From contig NZ_CP071090.1 of the NCBI RefSeq assembly GCF_017301735.1, forward strand, positions 8,794,001 through 8,858,000: DNA of 64,000 nt. The letters are read 5' to 3'. Each line of letters starts with the position of its first letter. The stretch's first letter is position 1. Origin of the DNA: Pyxidicoccus parkwaysis. GTDB taxonomy: Bacteria > Myxococcota > Myxococcia > Myxococcales > Myxococcaceae. Of this stretch, positions 29,143-36,795 are shown in pieces. A program made the translations under genes and the position numbers. The notes under the pieces were generated by a model. It saw only the letters and a program-made list of their open reading frames with translations. It was not told where the DNA came from and made no database searches.

Positions 29143-30246
29143 ATGAGCCGTTGCCTCCTGGCCCTTTCTTCTTTGTTGCTGCTCGCTTCGGGCTGCCGCC
29201 ACACGCTCGCGGTGCCCGAGCTTCCCGCCAGCCACGGACACCTCTCCGCGGCCCTGGACCGCTACGTGGAGAAGCGCGAGGACCTGCCGGAGGATGCGGC
29301 TCCCGTCGACCTCTCCCTCTTCAGCGAGGAGCCCCAGGCCGTAGTCGAGCCGGCCCAGGCGCGAAGCGTCTTCACAGAAGCCCTGGCCGTGCTGAGAGGC
29401 ACCCCCTCGGCAGAGGAGGTCCGTCAGGCAGCGGACGACCTCAAGGCGACCTGCGTGGCCGGGCTGGCGGAGGCGTGCGCCTTCCTGCGAGAGCGGATTG
29501 AGCGTCCCCACAAGTTCAGCGGCAAGCCGCCCGAAATCCCGAGAGAGGTCATCCTCAAGCAGTCCTTCTCCATCGTCGTCATCCGCTGCCGGCTGGGCGT
29601 GGACGGGAAGTTCCGCGACTGCGTCGCGCTCGAAGGAGGCCCGGATGGTGTCACGGAATCCGTCCTCGCGGCCGTCAAGGAAGGGACGTATGAGCCGGTG
29701 AAGTTGGCGGGCCATCCCATCGAAGTGCCCTACACGATGAAGGCTGTGTTCCTTCCGGCCCGGAAGGGCCTCACCACGGAGGAGCGGCTGCAGTGGGTCC
29801 GTGCCCGCGCGGCGCGCTTCCCCCAGAGCCACGTGGCCTGGGGGGATTTGGCCGCCATGCTCGCGAAGCATGCCCCCGAGGACCACTGGTATGCGGATGC
29901 CCTGGGCTACCTCAACGCGTTGAACCCCGCCTCGTGGTGGGCGGCGAGCGAGCTTGCGTGGCTCCACGCGCAGGCGGGCCGCTACGCGGAGGCCGAGCCC
30001 CTCATCAAGCGGGCCTTGACCATGGAGTCTGCCAACCCCTACGTGCTGGAGACGTCCGCGGCGGTGATGATGGCCACGAACCAGTGCGAGCCTGCGCTTC
30101 TCCAGCAGCGGCGCGCGGTGGCGAAGCTCCCACCGGAGTGGCCCGCCCCGGAGCGCGAGCGCTTCACACGCACGATGGAGAACTACCAGCGCCGGTGCCC
30201 GGCCGCGAACGCCACGACTGCATCGGAACCGGCGCAGGCGCCCTGA
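29143..30246 (+). CDS. Lipoprotein with TonB_C-like and TPR domains (copy A)
   Basis: 367 aa. Signal peptide with lipobox LASGC. Domain order: a helical region (residues 40-130), a TonB C-terminal-like domain (about 145-205: CRLGVDGKFRDCVALEG, then YEPVKLAGHPIEVPYTM), and a TPR-like tail (about 215-330: WAASELAWLHAQAGRYAEAE). TonB_C-like domains of this kind occur in many myxobacterial lipoproteins without a known energy-transducing role. The protein probably sits on a membrane facing the periplasm. A tandem paralogue follows 36 bp later. Confidence 0.82.
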   Translation: MSRCLLALSSLLLLASGCRHTLAVPELPASHGHLSAALDRYVEKREDLPEDAAPVDLSLFSEEPQAVVEPAQARSVFTEALAVLRGTPSAEEVRQAADDLKATCVAGLAEACAFLRERIERPHKFSGKPPEIPREVILKQSFSIVVIRCRLGVDGKFRDCVALEGGPDGVTESVLAAVKEGTYEPVKLAGHPIEVPYTMKAVFLPARKGLTTEERLQWVRARAARFPQSHVAWGDLAAMLAKHAPEDHWYADALGYLNALNPASWWAASELAWLHAQAGRYAEAEPLIKRALTMESANPYVLETSAAVMMATNQCEPALLQQRRAVAKLPPEWPAPERERFTRTMENYQRRCPAANATTASEPAQAP

Positions 30247-30270
30247 ACGGCGCGGCACCCTGGCGCGAAG

Positions 30271-30276
30271 TAAAGT
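30271..30276 (+). promoter_or_regulatory. -10-like box TAAAGT, leaderless arrangement
   Basis: TAAAGT ends 6 nt before the ATG at 30283. It corresponds by position to TAGAGT before copy A. Confidence 0.45.
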
Positions 30277-30282
30277 GAAGCT

Positions 30283-31404
30283 ATGAATCGCTACGTCGTG
30301 GCCCTTTCTTCTTGGCTGATGCTCGCGGCGGGCTGTCGTCACGCGACCATGACCGGGGTGCCGGAGCTGCCCGCCAGCCACGGGCACCTGTCCTCAGCCC
30401 TGGACCGTTATCTGGCGAAGCAGCAGGGCTCGCCGGAACAGGCGGCTTCCACGTCCTTCACCCTGTTCAGCGACGCGTCCCAGGCCATCGTCGAGCCCAC
30501 CGACGCGCGGAGGGTCTTCACGGAGGCCCGCGTGGTGCTGGAAAGCTCGCCGTCGGAGGAACAGGTCCGTCTGGCCGCGAATGACCTCAAGGGCGCGTGC
30601 CAGGCCGGACTGACGGAGGCCTGCGCTTTCTTGCGTGAGAGGCTCAAGCGCCCGACCAAGCTCAGCGGCGAGCAGCCGCAGATTCCCCCCAAGGCATTCG
30701 AGAACGTCATCGCCAAGAAGCGCTTCACCATCGTGGTCGTCCAGTGCCGGTTGGGGGTGAGCGGGAAGTTCCGTGACTGCGATGCGCTCGAAGAAGGCAC
30801 CGATGGCCTCACGGAGTCCGTGCTCAAGGCCCTCGCCAGTTCGACGTATCAGCCGGCAACCCTCGCGGGCCATCCCATCGACGTCCCCTACACGATGACA
30901 GTGGGCTTCGTTCCACCCGGGACGAGCCTCACCACGGAGCAACGGTTGCAATGGTTCCGTACGCGCGTGGCCCGGTTCCCCCGCAGCCACGTGGCCTGGA
31001 AAGACCTCGCCGAGATGCTCGCAATGCATGCGCCAGGGGACCCCGGGTATGCGAGCGCCCTGGGCTCTCTCAACGCGCTCGAGCCCTGGCACTGGTGGGC
31101 GGCGAGCGAGCTCGCATGGCTCCACGTGCAGGCGGGCCGCCACGCCGAGGCGGAGCCCCTCATCCAGCAGGCATTGACCACGGAGTGGAGCAACCCGTAC
31201 GTCCTGGAAACCTCCGCGGCGGTGATGATTGCCGGAGGCAGGTGCGAGCCTGCGCTTCTCCAGCAGCGGCGCGCAGTGACGAAGCTCCCACCGGAGTGGC
31301 CCGCCCCGGAGCGCGAGCGCTTCACACGCACGCTGGAGGACTACCAGCGCCGGTGCCCGACCGCGAACGCCACGCCTGCATCGGAGCCGGCGCAAGCACC
31401 CTGA
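30283..31404 (+). CDS. Lipoprotein with TonB_C-like and TPR domains (copy B)
   Basis: 373 aa, paralogue of the preceding gene along its whole length. Lipobox LAAGC. The TonB_C-like part reads CRLGVSGKFRDCDALEEG and the TPR-like part WAASELAWLHVQAGRHAEAE. The last 147 coding bases and 12 bases past the stop match copy A at 150 of 159 positions, clearly more than the middle of the gene, which suggests gene conversion at the 3' end. It keeps its own copy of the upstream promoter, so both copies can be expressed. Confidence 0.82.
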   Translation: MNRYVVALSSWLMLAAGCRHATMTGVPELPASHGHLSSALDRYLAKQQGSPEQAASTSFTLFSDASQAIVEPTDARRVFTEARVVLESSPSEEQVRLAANDLKGACQAGLTEACAFLRERLKRPTKLSGEQPQIPPKAFENVIAKKRFTIVVVQCRLGVSGKFRDCDALEEGTDGLTESVLKALASSTYQPATLAGHPIDVPYTMTVGFVPPGTSLTTEQRLQWFRTRVARFPRSHVAWKDLAEMLAMHAPGDPGYASALGSLNALEPWHWWAASELAWLHVQAGRHAEAEPLIQQALTTEWSNPYVLETSAAVMIAGGRCEPALLQQRRAVTKLPPEWPAPERERFTRTLEDYQRRCPTANATPASEPAQAP

Positions 31405-31489
31405 ACGGCGCGGCACTGCCCGGATCCATCCGTACGGCCAGCGTGCCCGTCCATGACGCGGCAGCCTCGGGCACGAAGGCGCTTCTACC

Positions 31490-32815
31490 TCACGCCCAGA
31501 GCTGCGCCGCCAGCGTGTCCACCATCGCCGAGGCCACCTCGGGCGCGGGCATGCCGGCCTCGGTGACGAGCGCCTCGTCCAGCGGCATGGCCACCTCCTC
31601 ACGCAGCTTCGCCACCGCCTCGCGCTGCGCGGCGCGCAGGGCCTCCAGCTCACTGGCGGAGAGCCGCGCCTTCGCCCACGCGTCGATGGCCCACGACAGC
31701 TCCGCGTGCCGCGTCTCATCGTCGGCGATGCGCGCCATGGCCCCGCGCACCTCCGTGTCCCGCGCGTGCAACGCCTGGTGATGCGCCACCAGCGCGCCGA
31801 ACGTCTCACGCACGCAGCCCTCCACCGCGTTGTCCAGCGCCACCTCGAACAGCGGGCGCAGCGGCAGCGCGTCCACCTCGGGCTTGCGGGGCGCGCCACC
31901 GAAGCGCCGCGCCAGCCGCGTGCTCACATCGGTGTGCAGCACCTCCTCCATCGCGCTGCGCAGCGCCGCGTCCTTGAGCGCGGCATCGGCGCCGTGCAAC
32001 TCCAGCTCCTCGCGCAGCCGCAGGAAGGCATTGATGGACGCTGCCTCCAGGTGTGCCACCACCGCGAAGTGATGCCCCAGCGCGTCCGAGCAGCCCACGG
32101 CGTCCGCGTCGCGCAGGCCCGCCGGCCGCCGCCCGATGGCGCAGTTATTCGTCCCCCGCTCGACCACCTTGCTGCTCACCTCACGCACCGAGCCATCCGG
32201 GGACACCTCCAGCACGAAGCGCGTCACCTTCGTGCCCTCGCCGCAGGCGAAGCCCTGCGTGGCGATGATGCTGAAGCGCCCGTCGGCCTCCGCCTTCACC
32301 GCGCCGCGCTCCAGTTCCTCGCAGGACACGTCGTAGCCCTCGGCATAGGCGAGCAGCACGGCTTCCTGCGAGGTGTCGATGGTGCCCAGCAGCGCCCGGA
32401 GCGACTCCAGCGACGCATGGGCCGCCACCTCGTCGCCACGCGTCGTCGCCACGTAGTACGCGGAGCAGAGCTCCGCACAGCCGCTGCGAAAGCCCTGGTT
32501 CGACCTGAGGTTGTCCAGCGTCGACATGCAGGCGGGCACGTCGGTGGCCGTCGCGCATTCCGTGCCCGAGGCGGACACCACCGCCTCGTGGTGCTCATCC
32601 GAGCCGGGGACGAACTGGAAGGTGCGCAGCTGCACGTAATCCACCGGCGTCGCGGGCGACAGCCCGTTCAACGAGAGCCGGCCGCTGTCGCACGTGGGCG
32701 AGGAGTAGCCCGTCAGGTCCAGGTCGTCCTTGTCACACCCGGCCAGCACCAGCGGCGTGACGAGCGAGGCGCGCAGGGCGCGGGAGAAGATTCGGCGCAG
32801 CGACATCGGGTGCAT
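31490..32815 (-). CDS. Lipoprotein with C-terminal ferritin-like domain
   Basis: 441 aa from the ATG at 32815 (GGAG 7 nt upstream); Met at 32806 is the alternative. Lipobox VLAGC. The N-terminal half has six or more cysteines (CMSTLDNLRSN, GFRSGCAELCSAYY) and no known fold. The C-terminal 180 residues are a four-helix ferritin-like domain with candidate metal ligands in AVVAHLEAASINAFLRL, EEVLHTDVS and DDETRHAELSWAID (ExxH patterns). This could bind a di-iron centre; the role is unknown. Envelope-located ferritin-like lipoproteins recur in myxobacteria. Convergent with the lipoprotein pair and divergent from the histidine kinase gene. Confidence 0.78.
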   Translation of the reverse strand: MHPMSLRRIFSRALRASLVTPLVLAGCDKDDLDLTGYSSPTCDSGRLSLNGLSPATPVDYVQLRTFQFVPGSDEHHEAVVSASGTECATATDVPACMSTLDNLRSNQGFRSGCAELCSAYYVATTRGDEVAAHASLESLRALLGTIDTSQEAVLLAYAEGYDVSCEELERGAVKAEADGRFSIIATQGFACGEGTKVTRFVLEVSPDGSVREVSSKVVERGTNNCAIGRRPAGLRDADAVGCSDALGHHFAVVAHLEAASINAFLRLREELELHGADAALKDAALRSAMEEVLHTDVSTRLARRFGGAPRKPEVDALPLRPLFEVALDNAVEGCVRETFGALVAHHQALHARDTEVRGAMARIADDETRHAELSWAIDAWAKARLSASELEALRAAQREAVAKLREEVAMPLDEALVTEAGMPAPEVASAMVDTLAAQLWA

Positions 32816-33092
32816 GAAGTGGCTCCAGCGGACAGGTGTCCGCCCTGCTAGAGCAACCCGGATGCCAGCCCCCCGGCCCAGCAGCGCAAAGACGCCAGCC
32901 CGCACCTTCCCACGACGGAAGCGACACTCCGGCTCAGATTTCTGAAACGCCTGGACAGGCGACAGGCGCCCGGCTGCTCCCCTGGGGGACCGCCGATATC
33001 CAATACCGGACCGGCGCTCGCGGGCCCGCGATGACATGAATGGGCATTCATGGTTCGGTGCGGCCGCGTACCCACTTGCAGGTACCTCCGGG

Positions 33093-34382
33093 ATGCATGA
33101 GTCCTCCGAAGAGGAGCTGAAGCAACTCCGGCTCCGTCAGTTCCTCCAGTGGATGTGGCCCGTCGCGGTGGGCTTCCTCCTCGTGTACGCGGCCTTCGCG
33201 GTCGTGCTGCGCAGCCCGGCGCTCGCGGGCGGGAGCGTGGCGGTGGGTGTCTACACGGCCGCGCTCGTCTGGGCCCGCCGCCTGGCGCTGCATGGGCACA
33301 CGGCGCGCGCGGCGTGGGTGACGGGCCATGCGCTGCTGGTGATGGTGGCCATCGGCTCGCTGTTCGTTCACTTCCTCTTCGCCGCGCTGCTCCTCATGCC
33401 CGTCGCCGGGGTGGCCCTGGTGCTGCCGTACCTGGAGCGGCGAGAGCTCGGCCGCTTCATGTTCGCCGCGCTGGGCGTGGACATCTGGGTGACGGTGGTG
33501 GACGGCCTGCTGCCGCCGCTCGTCGAGCAGCCCCCGTCATGGCTCCAGCAGTGCGTGCTGGCCCTGGCGGTGGTGGCGTGCGTGGCGCTGACGTTCCGGC
33601 TGCTCTGGGTGGACTCCGCGCGGCTGCGCCGGAGCCTGGTGCTCGCCGAGAAGGCGGTGGCCGCGCGGGACGAGTTCCTCTCCGTGGCCAGCCACGAGCT
33701 GCGCACGCCGCTCACCCCACTCAGCCTCCGGCTCCAGCAGCTCCGCCGCGAGCTGTCGCTGCCGCCGCCCCACTCCTCCGCCGAGCGCGCGCAGTTCCAC
33801 CTGGACGTGTCCCAGCGTCAGGTGAAGAAGCTGGTGGACCTGGTGGACGACCTGCTGGACGTGTCGCGCATCTCCGCGGGCCGTCTGGAATTGCGTCCCA
33901 CGCGGGTGGACCTGGCGGAGGTCGTCCGCGACGCCGTGCGGCGCTTCGAGCCGCAGGCGCGGCGCGCCGGATGCACGCTCACGCTGGAGCTGGACGGGGC
34001 CCTCATGGCGAGGGTGGACCCGCTGCGCTTCGAGCAGGTGCTCGACAACCTCCTGTCCAACGCCCTCAAGTACGGCGCCGGAAAGCCCATCCGCGTGCGG
34101 CTGGAGCGGCACGAGGCGCGGGCGCGGCTCACCGTGCGGGACGAGGGCATCGGCATCGCCCCCGCGGCGCTGGAGCGCATCTTCGACCGCTTCGAGCGGG
34201 CGGTGTCGGAGCGCCACTTCGGCGGCCTGGGCCTGGGGCTCTACATCGTCCGGAGGGTTGTGGCGGCCAGCGGCGGCACCATCTCCGCGGCCAGCGTGCC
34301 GGGCCAGGGCGCGACGTTCACCGTCGAGCTACCGCTGAGCACGGACGCGTCCCTTGTTCCGTTGGTGAGCGGCGGGCGCTAA
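33093..34382 (+). CDS. Membrane sensor histidine kinase (HisKA type)
   Basis: 429 aa from the ATG at 33093; an in-frame ATG at 33036 is possible. Five to six hydrophobic helices (about residues 20-180) with no extracellular sensor domain, like 7TM-less membrane kinases. H box SVASHELRTPLTPLSL with His201, N box VLDNLLSNALKYG, G1 DEGIGIAP, F box FDRFERAV and G2 GGLGLGLYIVRRVV are all present. The kinase is complete but orphan: no response regulator gene adjoins it. The 277 bp between it and the divergent ferritin-like gene hold no other gene that I can see. Confidence 0.92.
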   Translation: MHESSEEELKQLRLRQFLQWMWPVAVGFLLVYAAFAVVLRSPALAGGSVAVGVYTAALVWARRLALHGHTARAAWVTGHALLVMVAIGSLFVHFLFAALLLMPVAGVALVLPYLERRELGRFMFAALGVDIWVTVVDGLLPPLVEQPPSWLQQCVLALAVVACVALTFRLLWVDSARLRRSLVLAEKAVAARDEFLSVASHELRTPLTPLSLRLQQLRRELSLPPPHSSAERAQFHLDVSQRQVKKLVDLVDDLLDVSRISAGRLELRPTRVDLAEVVRDAVRRFEPQARRAGCTLTLELDGALMARVDPLRFEQVLDNLLSNALKYGAGKPIRVRLERHEARARLTVRDEGIGIAPAALERIFDRFERAVSERHFGGLGLGLYIVRRVVAASGGTISAASVPGQGATFTVELPLSTDASLVPLVSGGR

Positions 34383-34429
34383 GGTCCGCCCCCGCGCGCG
34401 TTTCCCCCCAGCGCCCCGAGGTCATCCGC

Positions 34430-34939
34430 ATGGAGATGCTCTGCACCCTTCGCAGCGCCACGGAGGCGCAGCGCAACGCCCTGCTCCAGGCGCCCGGCCG
34501 GCTGGAGGCCTTCCTCGATGACGAGGATGACTTCGGAGACGCGAAGGCCTTCGTGGAGCTGGACATCGGCGAGGCGTGGCACGGCCTCCAGTACCTGCTC
34601 ACCGGCACGCCGTGGGAGGGCGCCGCGCCGCTGGACTTCCTGGTGCGCGGCGGCGAGGACGTGGGCGACATCCCCTCGGACGAGGGCACCGCGCGCATCT
34701 TCACGCCCGAGCAGGTGAAGGCGCTCTCCGCGGCGCTCCAGAAGGTGCAGGAGTCCACGCTGCGCCGCCGGTACGACACGGCGGAGATGCAGGCCCAGGA
34801 CATCTACCCCGGCACCTGGGAGGAGCCCGAGGAGGACGTGGACCTGCTGGAGGAGCTGGTCTCCTACTTCGACGAGCTCCAGAAGTTCGTCGCCAAGGTG
34901 GCGAAGCGCGGGGACGCGCTGCTGGTGCACATCGGCTGA
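34430..34939 (+). CDS. DUF1877 (YfbM-like) family protein
   Basis: 169 aa. The signature of the family is clear: an N-terminal MEMLCTLRSAT, then VELDIGEAWHGLQYLLTG, PLDFLVRGGEDVGD, and ARIFTPEQVKALSAAL. Function is unknown; YfbM-like proteins are small cytoplasmic proteins. There is no strong ribosome site before the ATG at 34430. The gene ends 8 bp from the convergent TauE/SafE permease gene. Confidence 0.88.
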   Translation: MEMLCTLRSATEAQRNALLQAPGRLEAFLDDEDDFGDAKAFVELDIGEAWHGLQYLLTGTPWEGAAPLDFLVRGGEDVGDIPSDEGTARIFTPEQVKALSAALQKVQESTLRRRYDTAEMQAQDIYPGTWEEPEEDVDLLEELVSYFDELQKFVAKVAKRGDALLVHIG

Positions 34940-34947
34940 AGGCCGCG

Positions 34948-35724
34948 TCAGCCCATCAGCAAATCACGGCCGAGCTTCAGCACCAGCGCCAGCACCACGC
35001 CGAGCACCACCTTGCGCACCAGCTTGTCGCCGCCCTTCACCGCGAGGTGCGCGCCGAGGTACGCGCCCGTGAATTGCGCGGCGGCCATGGGCAGCGCCAC
35101 CCGCCACAGCACCACGCCCTTGAGGGCGAACAGCGACACCGAGGCGAGGTTGGAGGCGAAGTTCACCACCTTCGCGTCGGCGGACGCGCGCGCCAGGCCG
35201 TGGCCCAGCAGCGTGGAGAAGGCGACGATGAGGAAGGTGCCGGTGCCGGGCCCGAAGAAGCCGTCATAGGCGCTGATGCCCAGCGCGATGAGCGCGCCAA
35301 TGGCCTGCGCTCGGGGGTGCGGCCCGGGCTCGGGCCTGTCACCTGCGTGCGGAGTCCTCCGGAAGGTGAGGAACACCGCCACCGCGATGAGCAGCACGAG
35401 CACCAGCGGCTTGAGCACCTCGGGCTTGATGAGCAGCACCAGCGCGGCGCCCGCGAAGGCGCCCACCAGGCCGAAGGGGAAGGTGACGCGCGCCAGCTTC
35501 CAGTCCACCAGCCCCGCGCGCGAGAAGCGCACCATCGCCGCGAACGAGCCGAAGACGGACTGGCCCTTGTTGGTGCCCAGCGCCACGTGCGGAGGAAGGC
35601 CCGCGGCCAGCACCGCGGGCAGGGTGATGAGCCCGCCGCCTCCGGCGATGGCGTCGACGATGCCCGCGGTCAGCGCGGCGAGACAGAGCAGGATGATGTG
35701 CAGCAGGCTGACGTCCACGTCCAC
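34948..35724 (-). CDS. TauE/SafE family sulfite exporter-like permease
   Basis: 258 aa from the GTG at 35724, chosen because AGGAGGT lies 8 nt upstream; an ATG at 35742 would add six residues. Seven to eight transmembrane helices in two halves, with the family features VDAIAGGGGLITLPAVLAAG near the N-terminus and GFFGPGTGTFLIVAFS in the second half, plus NFASNLASVSLFALKG. TauE/SafE proteins export sulfite, sulfoacetate or other organosulfur anions across the inner membrane; the substrate here is not known. Confidence 0.9.
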   Translation of the reverse strand: MDVDVSLLHIILLCLAALTAGIVDAIAGGGGLITLPAVLAAGLPPHVALGTNKGQSVFGSFAAMVRFSRAGLVDWKLARVTFPFGLVGAFAGAALVLLIKPEVLKPLVLVLLIAVAVFLTFRRTPHAGDRPEPGPHPRAQAIGALIALGISAYDGFFGPGTGTFLIVAFSTLLGHGLARASADAKVVNFASNLASVSLFALKGVVLWRVALPMAAAQFTGAYLGAHLAVKGGDKLVRKVVLGVVLALVLKLGRDLLMG

Positions 35725-35883
35725 CGGAGCCGACCTCCTCATGGGCCCGCCGGGGCCCGCCCCATCGAGGGTGGCGCTGGGTACCACGACGCCCGCGCGC
35801 CGTCGCGGCTGCCCGCTTCTTGCGTCCGCACGCACCTTGGGCGTCAATGGCGCCCGCTCCTCCCGTCCCCCCGAGGTCCCCCC

Positions 35884-36696
35884 GTGCTCGCTTCTCTCGT
35901 CACCGTGCTGGCACTCACGCTCGCCTCGGCGCCGCCGTCACAGGACCCGTCCGCGCCCACCTGCCGCTCCATCGACGGGCAGGTGTCATGCGGCTATGGG
36001 TGCAAGTCGGATGGACAGCGGGTGCGGTGCTCGCAGACGCCGCAGGGCCGCTGCCAGGTGGTGGACGGACAGTCGGTGTGCTTCGACCCGCCGGCCTACG
36101 TGCAGAAGGCGTACGGCGACGCGCTGCCCGCGTCCGAGTGCAAGAACATCGATGGCGTGGTGGCGTGCGGCTACAACTGCGCGACGCAGCCCGGCAGGGT
36201 GAAGTGCGCGAAGTCCCCGGCGGGTGTGTGCCTGGGCCGGGGCGGCGAGGTGGAGTGCTTCGACCCGCCCGCGATTGTCTTCGCCGTGTACGGGCGCGAG
36301 ACGCCGAAGGCGGATTGCCGGAGCAACGGGGTGCAGCTGACGTGCGGCTACAACTGCGTGAATGCGCCCGAGGGCGTGCGCTGCGCCCGGACGCCCGCCG
36401 GTGTGTGCAAGGTGGCGAGCGGCCGCATCACCTGCTTCGACCCGACGCCCGCGGCGATGTGCGCCTGGAAGCGCTCGCTGCCCGCGCCCGAGTGCAAGAA
36501 CAGCGAGACGGGGCCGGTGTGTGGCTATGGGTGCACGACGGCGTTCTCGAAGGCGTCGTGCGCGGCGACTCCGGCGGGGCTGTGCAAGGTTTTCGATACG
36601 GAGGTGTATTGCTTCGACCCGCCGGCGGAGCAGCAGGCGGACGCGGCGTGCCTCGCGGCGCTGGGGCTGGCGGCGCTGGACGGCGCCACGCCCTGA
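35884..36696 (+). CDS. Secreted protein of four six-cysteine repeats
   Basis: 270 aa from the GTG at 35884 (GAGGT 6 nt upstream). A signal peptide (LASLVTVLALTLASAPP) is followed by four repeats of about 56 residues, each C-x8-CGY-x-C-x7/8-C-x6/7-C-x7/8-CFDPP. Each repeat has six cysteines, so three disulfides per unit are likely after export. Repeat starts are near residues 31, 87, 144 and 200. I know no family with this pattern. Such disulfide-knotted strings often bind other proteins or glycans at the surface; here this is only inference. Confidence 0.78.
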   Translation: MLASLVTVLALTLASAPPSQDPSAPTCRSIDGQVSCGYGCKSDGQRVRCSQTPQGRCQVVDGQSVCFDPPAYVQKAYGDALPASECKNIDGVVACGYNCATQPGRVKCAKSPAGVCLGRGGEVECFDPPAIVFAVYGRETPKADCRSNGVQLTCGYNCVNAPEGVRCARTPAGVCKVASGRITCFDPTPAAMCAWKRSLPAPECKNSETGPVCGYGCTTAFSKASCAATPAGLCKVFDTEVYCFDPPAEQQADAACLAALGLAALDGATP

Positions 36697-36795
36697 CGCG
36701 CAGTGTGAGCGGCCCGCCCGGCCGTATGCTTTGAGTCAAAGGAGGACGGCGGTAGGGTTCTCCATTCCCCGAATTTCAACGGAGTCGAGCGGCGC

